A stretch of 39,115 nucleotides of DNA, from positions 1 to 39,115 of the forward strand of contig URGS01000015.1 of NCBI GenBank assembly GCA_900547415.1, read 5' to 3'. The notes under the pieces were generated by a model. That model was given only the letters and a program-made list of their open reading frames with translations. It was not told the origin of the DNA and did not search any database. Of this stretch, positions 16,290-23,839 are shown in pieces. The position numbers were made by a program, and so were the translations under genes. The DNA comes from an uncultured Phascolarctobacterium sp. Lineage in GTDB: Bacteria > Bacillota > Negativicutes > Acidaminococcales > Acidaminococcaceae. The stretch's first letter is position 1. Each line of letters starts with the position of its first letter.

Positions 16290-16640
16290 TTAGGCAATAC
16301 GTTTTGCTAGCTCTTCTACTTCTTCTTTTGAAAGCTCTGTAAATTTTATAATCATACTTTCTGACATACCTTCTTTAAGCATTTTCTTTGCCATAGAAAC
16401 CATTTTTTCCTTAACTTCCTTATCAGCCAGCTTTTGCATCAATTCACACATCTTGCTAACGCCTCCTTCATCCTTCATATATCCAACCTTAGCAGACAAT
16501 TTACCATTCAGCATATCGCCTGCTGTCTTACAGAAAAAGTCATGCATCAGCCGTCCCAAAGGCGTTACTGTGTTGCGTTTTTCTGCATTTACATATATTA
16601 CGTGCGAGCCGTAAAATCTCTTCTCTTTTATTTTACCATT
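16290..16640 (-). pseudogene. Rpn-family (PD-(D/E)XK transposase-like) C-terminal remnant
   Basis: The minus-strand frame is open from 16640 to a stop at 16290 and reads FYGSHVIYVNAEKR, then TPLGRLMHDFFCKTAGDM, ending MIIKFTELSKEEVEELAKRI. That is the C-terminal third of Rpn-family recombination-promoting nucleases. The catalytic N-terminal PD-(D/E)XK half is missing, and an in-frame stop lies at 16641-16643. A TTG at 16559 could start an 89-residue product, but homology clearly extends upstream of it, so this is a 5'-truncated gene. A palindromic repeat element begins about 40 bp beyond the truncation. Confidence 0.8.
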
Positions 16641-16680
16641 TTACAATATTATCGACAATAACATCACCTTTTCACGCTCT

Positions 16681-16847
16681 ACCTCTCCGTCATTGCCTAC
16701 GGCAATGCCACCTCTCCTTAAAAGGAGAGGCTAACCTACATTCGAACGTAAGGCTCCCCTTTTAAGGGGACAAGGTGAATTGGCCGTAGGCCAAGAGAGG
16801 GCGGTCTGGACCGGCTGGCTGTGAGCGAAGCGAACAGACTGAGAGGT
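16681..16847. repeat. Palindromic repeat element, copy 1 (about 167 bp)
   Basis: The ends ACCTCTCCGTCA and AGACTGAGAGGT are imperfect inverted repeats. Inside lie CCTCTCCTT/AAGGAGAGG and CTCCCCTTTT/AAGGGGA hairpins, plus ATTGCCTACGGCAAT. The same layout appears at 38768-38886. It has no coding capacity. It resembles a miniature, non-autonomous dispersed repeat. Confidence 0.75.
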
Positions 16848-16854
16848 CCTACAT

Positions 16855-16892
16855 AAAAAAGAGCAGTAATACATCTCTGTACTACTGCTCTT
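16855..16892 (-). terminator. Terminator of the TonB receptor gene
   Basis: AAGAGCAGTA (16859-16868) pairs with TACTGCTCTT (16883-16892); on the minus strand the stem is followed by TTTTTT (complement of 16855-16860). Confidence 0.88.
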
Positions 16893-16977
16893 AAAATCAG
16901 TTGTTGCCTCTTAATGAAGCCAAGCTCATTATGCTTTATTCAAATATCAAATGTACCGCATTGTGCGCAATATTATT

Positions 16978-19077
16978 TTAGAAGGAAACCTCTACACCAG
17001 CAACAAAGCTGCGGCCGGGCATACCATAAATATCTCCATTGCCTCTTATTAACTCACCAGTAAACCAGTCTTTTCTAGGTTGGAATGCACTTTCTGCATA
17101 CCATACGTCAAGTAAATTGTTAGCTACTGCAAAAAGCTTAACATTTTTAGTAGCTTGGTAATTTACGCCAAGGTCCAAAATCATATAATGGCTATTCGGC
17201 CATCCACCATAATGAACATCACCAATCAAGGTGCTTTCGCTATCATCACGACTCAGGATTGCTCTACCTTTTAAACCAACATCCAGTTTATCATTTCTGT
17301 AATTGACACCCAAATTAATAGCATGCTTAGGTAAATAACCTAATTTAATTCTGTCACTATCTGGGTCAAGGTCAGAAGTATGCTTCAAGAAGGAATAACC
17401 AATAAAGCTAGACCAATGTTCATCAAATTGTTTATTCAGTTGGACATCAAAACCATAGTCTTTAGAACTTCCTTCTGTATTTTGCCAAGCACTTTCATAT
17501 ATAGGACGTCCCCATTCATTTTTCTCTGCTGTTTCATAGGATACGTATTTTATGTCTCTATCAAATTCACGGTAGAAAGAATGCACACTTAAACTTGTCT
17601 TGTCATCTATTTTTTGATTATAACCAATGGAGTAATTCTTGCCCTTAGCTGGTTTAATCGCGTTATTACCATAGTAATAGCCTATTTTGTCATTGTTACG
17701 TCTATCAGAAATCTGTTCAGCATTTGGCAAAATAAAGAAATCCGCAAAAGAAACATAAATATTTTTACTTTCGTCAAAATTATAGCCAACACTTAAGCTC
17801 TTGGATAAATTATCATCCATTTTATTACCATTTATAGTATTTTCTGCTTTATCATAGCGCAAACCAGCAGTCATATTCCATTTATCATCAAAAGTCCAGG
17901 TATCTTGTGCAAAATAAGAGTCATTTTTTATGCCTTGCCAACCTTTATTTCTATATATTCTATCTAAAGCTTGAGATTTAGTGAACTCTAAACCAGCTAC
18001 CATAGAATGCTTATCATCAAAGCGTTTTGTAAACTGATTGCTAAACAATCTGGTTTTAAAATCATATCCTAAATCTTTGGACTTCGCAAAACCAAAGTTT
18101 TGATCACTTTCAAAATAGGATAAACCATATCGTTCGGTTTTATACACCATTTTATTAGTGGTATTATCGTCAAATCTCAATTCGTAAGACAAACTAGTAT
18201 CCTGTGTATCAACACCACCCTTTACCTTCTGATACCCTGGATATTTTGCATAATCTTCAACTTTAAATAAATCATAAGGATCTATACCTCTAAAATCACT
18301 ACTACTCTCATTGTAGGCAATACCAACTTCATGTTTATCACTAATTCTAGTAGTTAAATTAATACCACCTGCATGGGAGTCATATTTGTTTTCATATTCT
18401 TTGCCATGACCGTCTTTATAATCACCTTTCTTGTCTTTATCATAGTAAACATTCCAAGAAACTACGCCTTCTGTACCACTGTTAGAAAAATGATAATTTT
18501 TCTTACCAAAATTGCCTCTAGATGCTTTTAAAGTAGTTTTATTTTCATTACCTTTTTTAGTGATAATATTGATAACACCGCCCGCAGCATCACTACCATA
18601 TAAAACGCCAGCAGAACCTTTAAGAACCTCAATACGCTCAATATTATCCATGTTATTGATAAGATTCATATTGATAGCTCTGTCACCACCACCAACGGGA
18701 GTCATACGCACACCATCAATCAAGATAAGTACGTTTTTGGAACCATTAATCATTACCGGAGCAGTCATTTGTGCATTTAAAGCAGGAGAACCGCTATAAT
18801 TTTGGAATTGTACACCCGGTACAGCAGTCAATGCTTTATCAAGGCTATCATATTGCATTCTTTCAATATCTTCACTAGTAACAACACTAATATTAGCATT
18901 TGCGTCAAAGATGGTTTGCTCGGTACGGTTTGCAGTTACTACGTATTCATCCAGAGCAAAGGATTGGATTTCTTCTTTTTGAGTTTTTTCTTCAGCTGCA
19001 TAACCAAGAGAAGCAAAGCCTGCGCACATTACAGAAAGAATGCAAGCAGTTGCAAGTTTTTTGTTTACAAATTTCAT
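16978..19077 (-). CDS. TonB-dependent outer-membrane receptor, probably for cobalamin
   Basis: A 699-residue outer-membrane receptor. It has a signal peptide (residues 1-27, ...FASLGYAAEE), a TonB-box-like stretch near 42-50 (LDEYVVTANR), and a plug domain (to about 170) with IDGVRMTP and GSAGVLYGSDAAGGVINIITKKG-type signatures. A 22-strand-type beta-barrel follows, ending in aromatic FVAGVEVSF. It would import a ligand using TonB/ExbBD energy. Family features alone do not fix the ligand, but the cobalamin riboswitch directly upstream points to B12 or related corrinoids, as for BtuB. It is monocistronic, with its own terminator. No btuFCD or tonB genes lie nearby. Confidence 0.93.
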   Translation of the reverse strand: MKFVNKKLATACILSVMCAGFASLGYAAEEKTQKEEIQSFALDEYVVTANRTEQTIFDANANISVVTSEDIERMQYDSLDKALTAVPGVQFQNYSGSPALNAQMTAPVMINGSKNVLILIDGVRMTPVGGGDRAINMNLINNMDNIERIEVLKGSAGVLYGSDAAGGVINIITKKGNENKTTLKASRGNFGKKNYHFSNSGTEGVVSWNVYYDKDKKGDYKDGHGKEYENKYDSHAGGINLTTRISDKHEVGIAYNESSSDFRGIDPYDLFKVEDYAKYPGYQKVKGGVDTQDTSLSYELRFDDNTTNKMVYKTERYGLSYFESDQNFGFAKSKDLGYDFKTRLFSNQFTKRFDDKHSMVAGLEFTKSQALDRIYRNKGWQGIKNDSYFAQDTWTFDDKWNMTAGLRYDKAENTINGNKMDDNLSKSLSVGYNFDESKNIYVSFADFFILPNAEQISDRRNNDKIGYYYGNNAIKPAKGKNYSIGYNQKIDDKTSLSVHSFYREFDRDIKYVSYETAEKNEWGRPIYESAWQNTEGSSKDYGFDVQLNKQFDEHWSSFIGYSFLKHTSDLDPDSDRIKLGYLPKHAINLGVNYRNDKLDVGLKGRAILSRDDSESTLIGDVHYGGWPNSHYMILDLGVNYQATKNVKLFAVANNLLDVWYAESAFQPRKDWFTGELIRGNGDIYGMPGRSFVAGVEVSF

Positions 19078-19132
19078 TCAGACACACTCCTTATGTTTTT
19101 TGCCTGTGTTTTTCTTCCGGACCATGATTTAT

Positions 19133-19400
19133 GCAATAAAAAAGGACTGCTACAGCTGCAGTCCATGCCATATCCGAGAAAGCTGGTGCACCTGTACAAT
19201 AACGCAAGTAGTCCTACCTACTGCATCCGTCATACAGCTCATACACGCAAGCCTACGGAAGTCCTTATCAACAGCGCCCTGACTTAGTTCATTGCAATCT
19301 TATCCCTTTGCTAGAGGATTATGACAAGCTTGCTCCCATCACAGTTGCGGTACAGTTTTGGATTCGCACCAAATTCCCTATTGATAATTGTTTTCAATAT
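19133..19400 (-). promoter_or_regulatory. Cobalamin (adenosylcobalamin-type) riboswitch
   Basis: Read on the minus strand, the leader contains GGGAA, a TTTGG/CCAAA stem around GTGCGAAT, and the B12-box core ACCGCAACTGTGAT (complement of about 19339-19352). The downstream AGTCAG (complement of about 19278-19284) is also present. These match the conserved core of cobalamin riboswitches. A terminator hairpin GGACTGC/GCAGTCC (19144-19164) followed by a T run (complement of 19136-19143) forms the expression platform, about 55 nt before the receptor ATG. B12 excess should end transcription early. Confidence 0.9.
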
Positions 19401-19455
19401 TTTTAAGATATATCACCCAACTTTAATAGTAATATATCTCATTACGTTATGTGTT

Positions 19456-19485
19456 ATTATAGCATCTCATCTACCTTCAACGCAA
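19456..19485 (-). promoter_or_regulatory. Predicted promoter of the riboswitch-receptor transcript
   Basis: A consensus -10 TATAAT on the minus strand (complement of 19456-19461) with a TTGCGT -35 (complement of 19480-19485, 18-nt spacer), about 55 nt upstream of the riboswitch core. Confidence 0.5.
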
Positions 19486-19571
19486 GAGCTATTTTTATTA
19501 TTTTCACTCTAATTATTGAATTATTATCAACAATTATTTCTATTTGTTTTATATTCTATTTGTGATTTAAT

Positions 19572-19609
19572 CAATAATAAAACCCCTATAGATGCTTCTA
19601 CAGGGGTTA
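19572..19609 (-). terminator. Terminator of the small secreted protein gene
   Basis: AAACCCCTATAGA (19580-19592) pairs with the segment ending CAGGGGTT (to about 19608) and is followed by TTATTATTG on the minus strand. Between this hairpin and the gene stop (19610-19869) I see only AT-rich sequence with no gene. Confidence 0.8.
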
Positions 19610-19869
19610 TTGTGAAAATCATGCATATTATAAGTGCTTTATTAAGGCCTTAAATCATTGCAAGCTGGATTATTCTGTTATGATAATTTATTATAATTAT
19701 CCTTGAAATCTAATGCAAAGTTATTATTGATTACAATGCATTCTACACACTGATTACCTATAGCAATCAACTATACCAATGTATATCCGCCAAATAGCGT
19801 ATTATTCTGCCGTGAATTCTACTATATGTTCACTGCAATAACAATACGTCTGTCCTATTACATCAGGTT

Positions 19870-20235
19870 TTATTTCTTCACCTCTGAGGCGTATGCAGGC
19901 GCTGGCTTAAATGTTTCAGCCAAGCCTATTAAAAGATTCTCAAAGACGTCGTTATTTTTAGAAGAAATATGGCACACAATTACATCACGATCATATTGCT
20001 TCAGTGTTTCTGGTGCTACAGCTTCACCATCCTTGCAAATTATGCACACCGGATTTTTTTTCCCCTCCGTTACGGAAGACACCTTTATAACCTTGTTACA
20101 AATAACGGTGCCATCGGCTACATCGCTAATAATTTCTTCAGTAAAATCCTCTACGGCATAATTAGTCTTAACGTAGTTCACTGCAGAAAATACCACCGCT
20201 ATACCAAGAACAAATGTAAAAATAGTCTTCTTCAT
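19870..20235 (-). CDS. Small secreted Cys-containing protein, unknown function
   Basis: A 121-residue protein not recognised as a family. It starts MKKTIFTFVLGIAVVFSAVNYVKT, an export signal or membrane anchor. The mature part has four cysteines in ICNKV, VCIICKDG and VIVCHISS contexts and is otherwise polar. The start at 20235 is chosen because GGGACG lies 8 nt upstream; an upstream in-frame Met at 20268 would add a poorly supported 11 residues. It sits between the B12-regulated receptor and groEL, on the same strand, with its own terminator. A redox, metal or heme role could fit the cysteine pattern, but there is no CxxCH motif. Confidence 0.7.
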   Translation of the reverse strand: MKKTIFTFVLGIAVVFSAVNYVKTNYAVEDFTEEIISDVADGTVICNKVIKVSSVTEGKKNPVCIICKDGEAVAPETLKQYDRDVIVCHISSKNNDVFENLLIGLAETFKPAPAYASEVKK

Positions 20236-20268
20236 AATCGTCGTCCCTTTCATAAATAATGCAAGCAT

Positions 20269-20644
20269 TATATTTACTCTCTTTATTAATATTAACAGTC
20301 CAAGATTAACGCAAGCTTAAACCAATGTAAAATCTATGTAAAGCATCGGTATTTCATATCCCGTAGCGTTTAATTATAATCTGCCATCAATATTCAGCAC
20401 ATTTCTTAAAAATAGTTCTTCCACCTGTTTTCAATGCTAAAAGCTTAAGCATTACCACTTGCAATATTAATTCTTATTTGTAAACTTATTTCTATTTATT
20501 TTATTACTCTTCTTGATTGATTATACTATATAATTTCTTCTAATACAACTTATTATTTTCTATGTTTTTTTACTTATTCATCAAAATTCCTACATCAAAT
20601 CACTTAAATTCATTATACAAAATTTGTAACAAAGCTTTTTGACA
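20269..20644. other. AT-rich intergenic region, no gene seen
   Basis: About 375 bp of very AT-rich sequence between the small secreted gene and the groEL terminator. It must contain the promoter of the secreted gene, but no strong consensus promoter or dyad stood out. No ORF with a ribosome-binding site is present. Confidence 0.5.
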
Positions 20645-20681
20645 AATAAATAATCCCCCACAGATTTCTCTGCAGGGGATT
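20643..20681 (-). terminator. groEL terminator
   Basis: AATCCCC (20652-20658) pairs with GGGGATT (20675-20681), extended by CACAGA/TCTCTG-type pairs; the minus strand continues ATTTATTTG. Confidence 0.8.
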
Positions 20682-20725
20682 GATGGAGGCGCCTCAAGTA
20701 CGCCTGATTTCATTTTTATGGCTGA

Positions 20726-22351
20726 TTACATCATGCCAGGCATGCCGCCCATGGGAGGCATAGCAGGAGCAGCAGCTTCCGGAGCCGGTTTGTCAGCTAC
20801 GATGGATTCAGTGGTCAGAACCATTGCTGCGATGCTTGCTGCGTTTTGCAGTGCGCTTCTGGTAACTTTAGTAGGATCTACGATGCCTTCTGCAATCATG
20901 TCTACATATTTTTCAGTCAGAGCGTTGAAGCCTACACCCTTGCGGCTGCGTTTGATGGTGTCAACGATAACTGCGCCTTCCAGACCAGCATTGTAAGCGA
21001 TTTGACGAACAGGCTCCTCGATAGCGCGTTTAACGATTTCTACGCCAGTTTTTTCGTCGCCAACAGCTTTGATTTTAGCCAGAGCAGGTTGTACTTGCAG
21101 CAGAGCAGTACCACCGCCAGCTACGATGCCTTCTGCAACTGCAGCGCGGGTTGCGTTGAGAGCATCCTCAATGCGCAGTTTCTTTTCTTTCAACTCAACT
21201 TCGGTAGCAGCACCAACTTTGATTACAGCTACGCCGCCAGCCAGTTTAGCCAGACGCTCTTGGAGTTTTTCTTTATCAAATTCAGAAGTAGTTTCAGGGA
21301 TTTGTGCACGGATTTGAGCAACACGAGCAGCAATTACGTTTTTATCGCCTTGGCCATCAACGATGGTGGTCATTTCCTTGGTTACACGAACCTGACCAGC
21401 TTGGCCCAGGTCAGCAACGGTTGCGCTGTCCAGCTTACGGCCAACTTCTTCACTGATTACGGTTGCACCAGTCAAGATAGCGATATCCTGCAGCATTGCT
21501 TTACGACGATCACCAAAGCCAGGAGCTTTAACAGCTACAGCCTTGAAGGTACCACGCAGCTTGTTAACAACCAAGGTTGCCAGAGCTTCGCCTTCAATAT
21601 CTTCAGCAATGATCAGGAGCTCACGACCAGCTTGTACTACTTTTTCCAATACGGGCATGATGTCTTGGATCATAGTGATTTTTCTATCGGTGATGAATAC
21701 CATGGGATTATTCATTACAGCTTCCATTTTTTCAGCGTCGGTAGCCATGTAGGGGGAGATGTAGCCACGGTCAAATTGCATGCCTTCTACAGTTTCCAGG
21801 CAGGTTTCCATGGTTTTGGATTCTTCAACGGTGATAACGCCGTCATCGCCTACTTTTTCCATAGCGTCAGCAATCAGGTTGCCAATTTCTTCGTCAGCAG
21901 CGGAGATGGAAGCAACTTGTGCTTTAGCAGCTTTGGTTTCTACCTTTTGAGAAACAGTTTTCAGCTCTTCAACCAGAACGTCTACTGCTTTTTTGATGCC
22001 TTTTTTGATAACCATGGGGTTAGCGCCGGCAGCAACATTGCGCATGCCTTCGTTAATCATTGCTTGTGCCAGTACGGTTGCAGTGGTGGTGCCATCGCCA
22101 GCTACATCGTTGGTTTTGATGGAAACCTCTTTAACCAGTTGTGCACCCATATTTTCAAAGGGATCTTCCAGCTCGATGTCACGAGCAATGGTTACACCGT
22201 CGTTGGTGATGGTGGGAGCACCATATTTTTTTTCTAATACTACGTTGCGGCCTTTAGGACCAAGAGTTACTTTTACAGCGTCAGCCAGTGCGTTTACGCC
22301 ACGCTCCAGGCTGCGGCGTGCTTCTTCATTGAACAGAATTTGTTTAGCCAT
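20726..22351 (-). CDS. groEL: Chaperonin GroEL (60 kDa)
   Basis: The ATP-driven double-ring chaperonin that folds cytosolic proteins with GroES. The 541-residue length is standard. Visible signatures include VTLGPKGRNVVLEKK, the ATP-binding DGTTTATVLAQ, AAVAEGIVAGGGTAL near residues 400-415, and the C-terminal GGM-type tail (MPPMGGMPGMM). A GGAGCG ribosome-binding site precedes the ATG. It is second in the groES-groEL operon, 74 nt after groES, with a small GCTG/CAGC hairpin in the gap. Expression should be under HrcA through the CIRCE element upstream of groES. Confidence 0.99.
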   Translation of the reverse strand: MAKQILFNEEARRSLERGVNALADAVKVTLGPKGRNVVLEKKYGAPTITNDGVTIARDIELEDPFENMGAQLVKEVSIKTNDVAGDGTTTATVLAQAMINEGMRNVAAGANPMVIKKGIKKAVDVLVEELKTVSQKVETKAAKAQVASISAADEEIGNLIADAMEKVGDDGVITVEESKTMETCLETVEGMQFDRGYISPYMATDAEKMEAVMNNPMVFITDRKITMIQDIMPVLEKVVQAGRELLIIAEDIEGEALATLVVNKLRGTFKAVAVKAPGFGDRRKAMLQDIAILTGATVISEEVGRKLDSATVADLGQAGQVRVTKEMTTIVDGQGDKNVIAARVAQIRAQIPETTSEFDKEKLQERLAKLAGGVAVIKVGAATEVELKEKKLRIEDALNATRAAVAEGIVAGGGTALLQVQPALAKIKAVGDEKTGVEIVKRAIEEPVRQIAYNAGLEGAVIVDTIKRSRKGVGFNALTEKYVDMIAEGIVDPTKVTRSALQNAASIAAMVLTTESIVADKPAPEAAAPAMPPMGGMPGMM

Positions 22352-22425
22352 TTTATATCGCTCCTTATAATAAGTAGATTATAAATTTATTTCAGGTGCT
22401 GCCTAAGCAGCAGGTGTTTGCAAAA

Positions 22426-22713
22426 TTATTTTTCGATTACAGCCAGCAGGTCGCGTTCGCTGAGAATCAGATACTCCTTGCCGTCGTGTTTAACTTCGGT
22501 ACCGCAGTATTTAGCGAAGATTACTTCGTCGCCAACCTTAACTTCAGGTTTAATCAGGGTGCCGTTTTCGTATTTGCCTTGGCCTACAGCAATTACCAGA
22601 CCTTGTACAGGTTTTTCTTTAGATGCAGTGTCCGGCAGATAGATGCCGAATTCAGTTTTTTCTTCTTTAATAACGGGTTCTACTACTACGTGGTCAGCTA
22701 ACGGTTTCAACAT
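22426..22713 (-). CDS. groES: Co-chaperonin GroES (10 kDa)
   Basis: The heptameric lid for GroEL. The 95-residue protein reads MLKPLADHVVVEP..., has the mobile-loop segment with the hydrophobic GIYLPD, and KVGDEVIFAKYCGTEV. The ATG at 22711-22713 is chosen because AAAGGGG lies 9 nt upstream and the family begins here; an open frame upstream adds only unrelated residues. It is the first gene of the CIRCE-controlled operon. Confidence 0.98.
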   Translation of the reverse strand: MLKPLADHVVVEPVIKEEKTEFGIYLPDTASKEKPVQGLVIAVGQGKYENGTLIKPEVKVGDEVIFAKYCGTEVKHDGKEYLILSERDLLAVIEK

Positions 22714-22761
22714 TTTTGAAAACCCCTTTCTTATGTAAAAATGTGAGAGCAAACATTATTG

Positions 22762-22788
22762 TTAGCACTCTATATATCCGAGTGCTAA
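22762..22788 (-). promoter_or_regulatory. CIRCE operator (HrcA binding site)
   Basis: A perfect inverted repeat TTAGCACTC-N9-GAGTGCTAA, the textbook CIRCE sequence, lies between the promoter and the groES start. hrcA itself is not in the window. Confidence 0.98.
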
Positions 22789-22799
22789 TTACAATTCTT

Positions 22800-22827
22800 A
22801 TTATATCCATATTCAAAAAAAATGCAA
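22800..22827 (-). promoter_or_regulatory. groESL promoter
   Basis: On the minus strand TTGCAT (complement of 22822-22827), a 16-nt spacer and TATAAT (complement of 22800-22805) lie just upstream of CIRCE, so HrcA would cover the transcription start. Confidence 0.8.
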
Positions 22828-22854
22828 GTGGTTTGACCATATATTTTACAAATT

Positions 22855-22970
22855 TTTCGTAATTTTCCCTTTTGAACGCAAAAATCCCACTTGCGAATGC
22901 AAAATTCACTCCCTTGAACGCCATTTTTTGTCCTGCGAACAGTAAAATCGCCATCACGAATATCAATTTT
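22855..22970. repeat. Degenerate ~21-bp tandem repeat array upstream of groESL
   Basis: GAAC/GAAT cores recur at about 22874, 22894, 22916, 22937 and 22958 (steps of 20-22 bp), each in a context like TTGCGAACGCAAAATTCNC. The spacing equals two helical turns. It lies just upstream of the groESL promoter. From 22971 to 23257 I see no gene, only AT-rich sequence and a possible weak terminator (AAAGCAGCCTGCATAGTGCAGACTGCTTT near 23182-23211, split here as AAGCAG and CTGCTT arms). Confidence 0.45.
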
Positions 22971-23257
22971 ACGTTCTTTAAAATTGCTTTAAAGAGTTAA
23001 AAGTCAAATAAACAAGACTCTAAAACTATCATTTTCTGTACTTTAAATTCAAAATAGGTCTAAAAATCCATAAGAAATATACCAATTAGTAATAATAGGT
23101 ATGGAAATAAGAACCTTTATAGGCAAAATTCAGAAAAGCAATCTCAAAAAGTATTGTTTATACTACACGCTAAGAAAAACACAAAAGCAGCCTGCATAGT
23201 GCAGACTGCTTTATAAATTCTTTATTTCCTTTTGCAACAGCTTTAAAAAGTGCGCCG

Positions 23258-23839
23258 CTACCTCTTCTCCGCAGCCTTGATGATGCTTTCAGCAAGGGCT
23301 TTGAGAGTAATACGTTTAGCCATGCTATATTGCTGCATTTTGCGGTAGGCGTCCTGCTCAGATATTTTGTGAGCTGTCATCAAAATGCCCTTAGCTCTGT
23401 CCACCAGCTTACGTGTTTCCAGGCTGTCCTTTAAGTCCAGCAGCTCCTGATTAATCTGCTGCAGCTGAGCAAAGCGGCTGAAGGCAATTTCCATAGCTGG
23501 GAAAAGCTGCTCCTCACGCACTGGCTTAACAAGATAGGCGATAACTCCTGCCTTCGTTGCCTTTTCCACTATATCCTTTTGGCTATAGGCAGTCAAAAGC
23601 AGTACAGGGGCAATATTTTCCTCGCCAATAATTGCAGCCGCCTCTAGACCATCCATAATTGGCATTTTTACATCCATAATAATAAAATCAGGTCTAAGCT
23701 CCCGTGCCAGCTTTACTGCCTGCTGACCATCAGCAGCCTCACCTACGATTTTATGTCCTGCATCACTGAGCATTTCACGCAAATCAAGACGAATAAGAGC
23801 TTCATCATCCGCTAAAAGTATATTAAGCTTTTCCAGCAT
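23258..23839 (-). CDS. ANTAR-domain response regulator (transcription antiterminator)
   Basis: A 193-residue two-component output protein. The receiver domain has acidic pair Asp11/Asp12, phosphoacceptor Asp56 (IIMDVKMP), a Thr in LLLTAYS and a Lys in LVKPV. After a coiled-coil linker (LQQINQELLDLKDSLETRK) comes an ANTAR domain (KLVDRAKGILMTAHKISEQDAY...), which binds paired RNA hexaloops to block termination, as in EutV and AmiR. The ATG at 23839 has AGGTGA upstream; a GTG nine bases earlier is possible. It overlaps the histidine kinase gene by 17 nt, so the two form one pair. No target leader with twin hexaloops was found here. Confidence 0.93.
   Translation of the reverse strand: MLEKLNILLADDEALIRLDLREMLSDAGHKIVGEAADGQQAVKLARELRPDFIIMDVKMPIMDGLEAAAIIGEENIAPVLLLTAYSQKDIVEKATKAGVIAYLVKPVREEQLFPAMEIAFSRFAQLQQINQELLDLKDSLETRKLVDRAKGILMTAHKISEQDAYRKMQQYSMAKRITLKALAESIIKAAEKR

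Noticed and set aside
16978..19077. Siderophore receptor
   Set aside because: No Fur-box-like dyad was seen upstream, while the cobalamin riboswitch gives direct evidence for a corrinoid ligand.
20846..22237. A 463-codon plus-strand open frame opposite groEL
   Set aside because: It is the antisense shadow of a highly conserved gene; no ribosome-binding site and a low-complexity, Phe/Ser-rich product.
22694..22966. A 90-codon minus-strand frame with a seven-residue repeat upstream of groES
   Set aside because: It runs through the groESL promoter and CIRCE; the repeat reflects the 21-bp DNA periodicity and not a protein.
22855..22970. CRISPR array
   Set aside because: Units are only about 21 bp, degenerate and without unique spacers; no cas genes are present.
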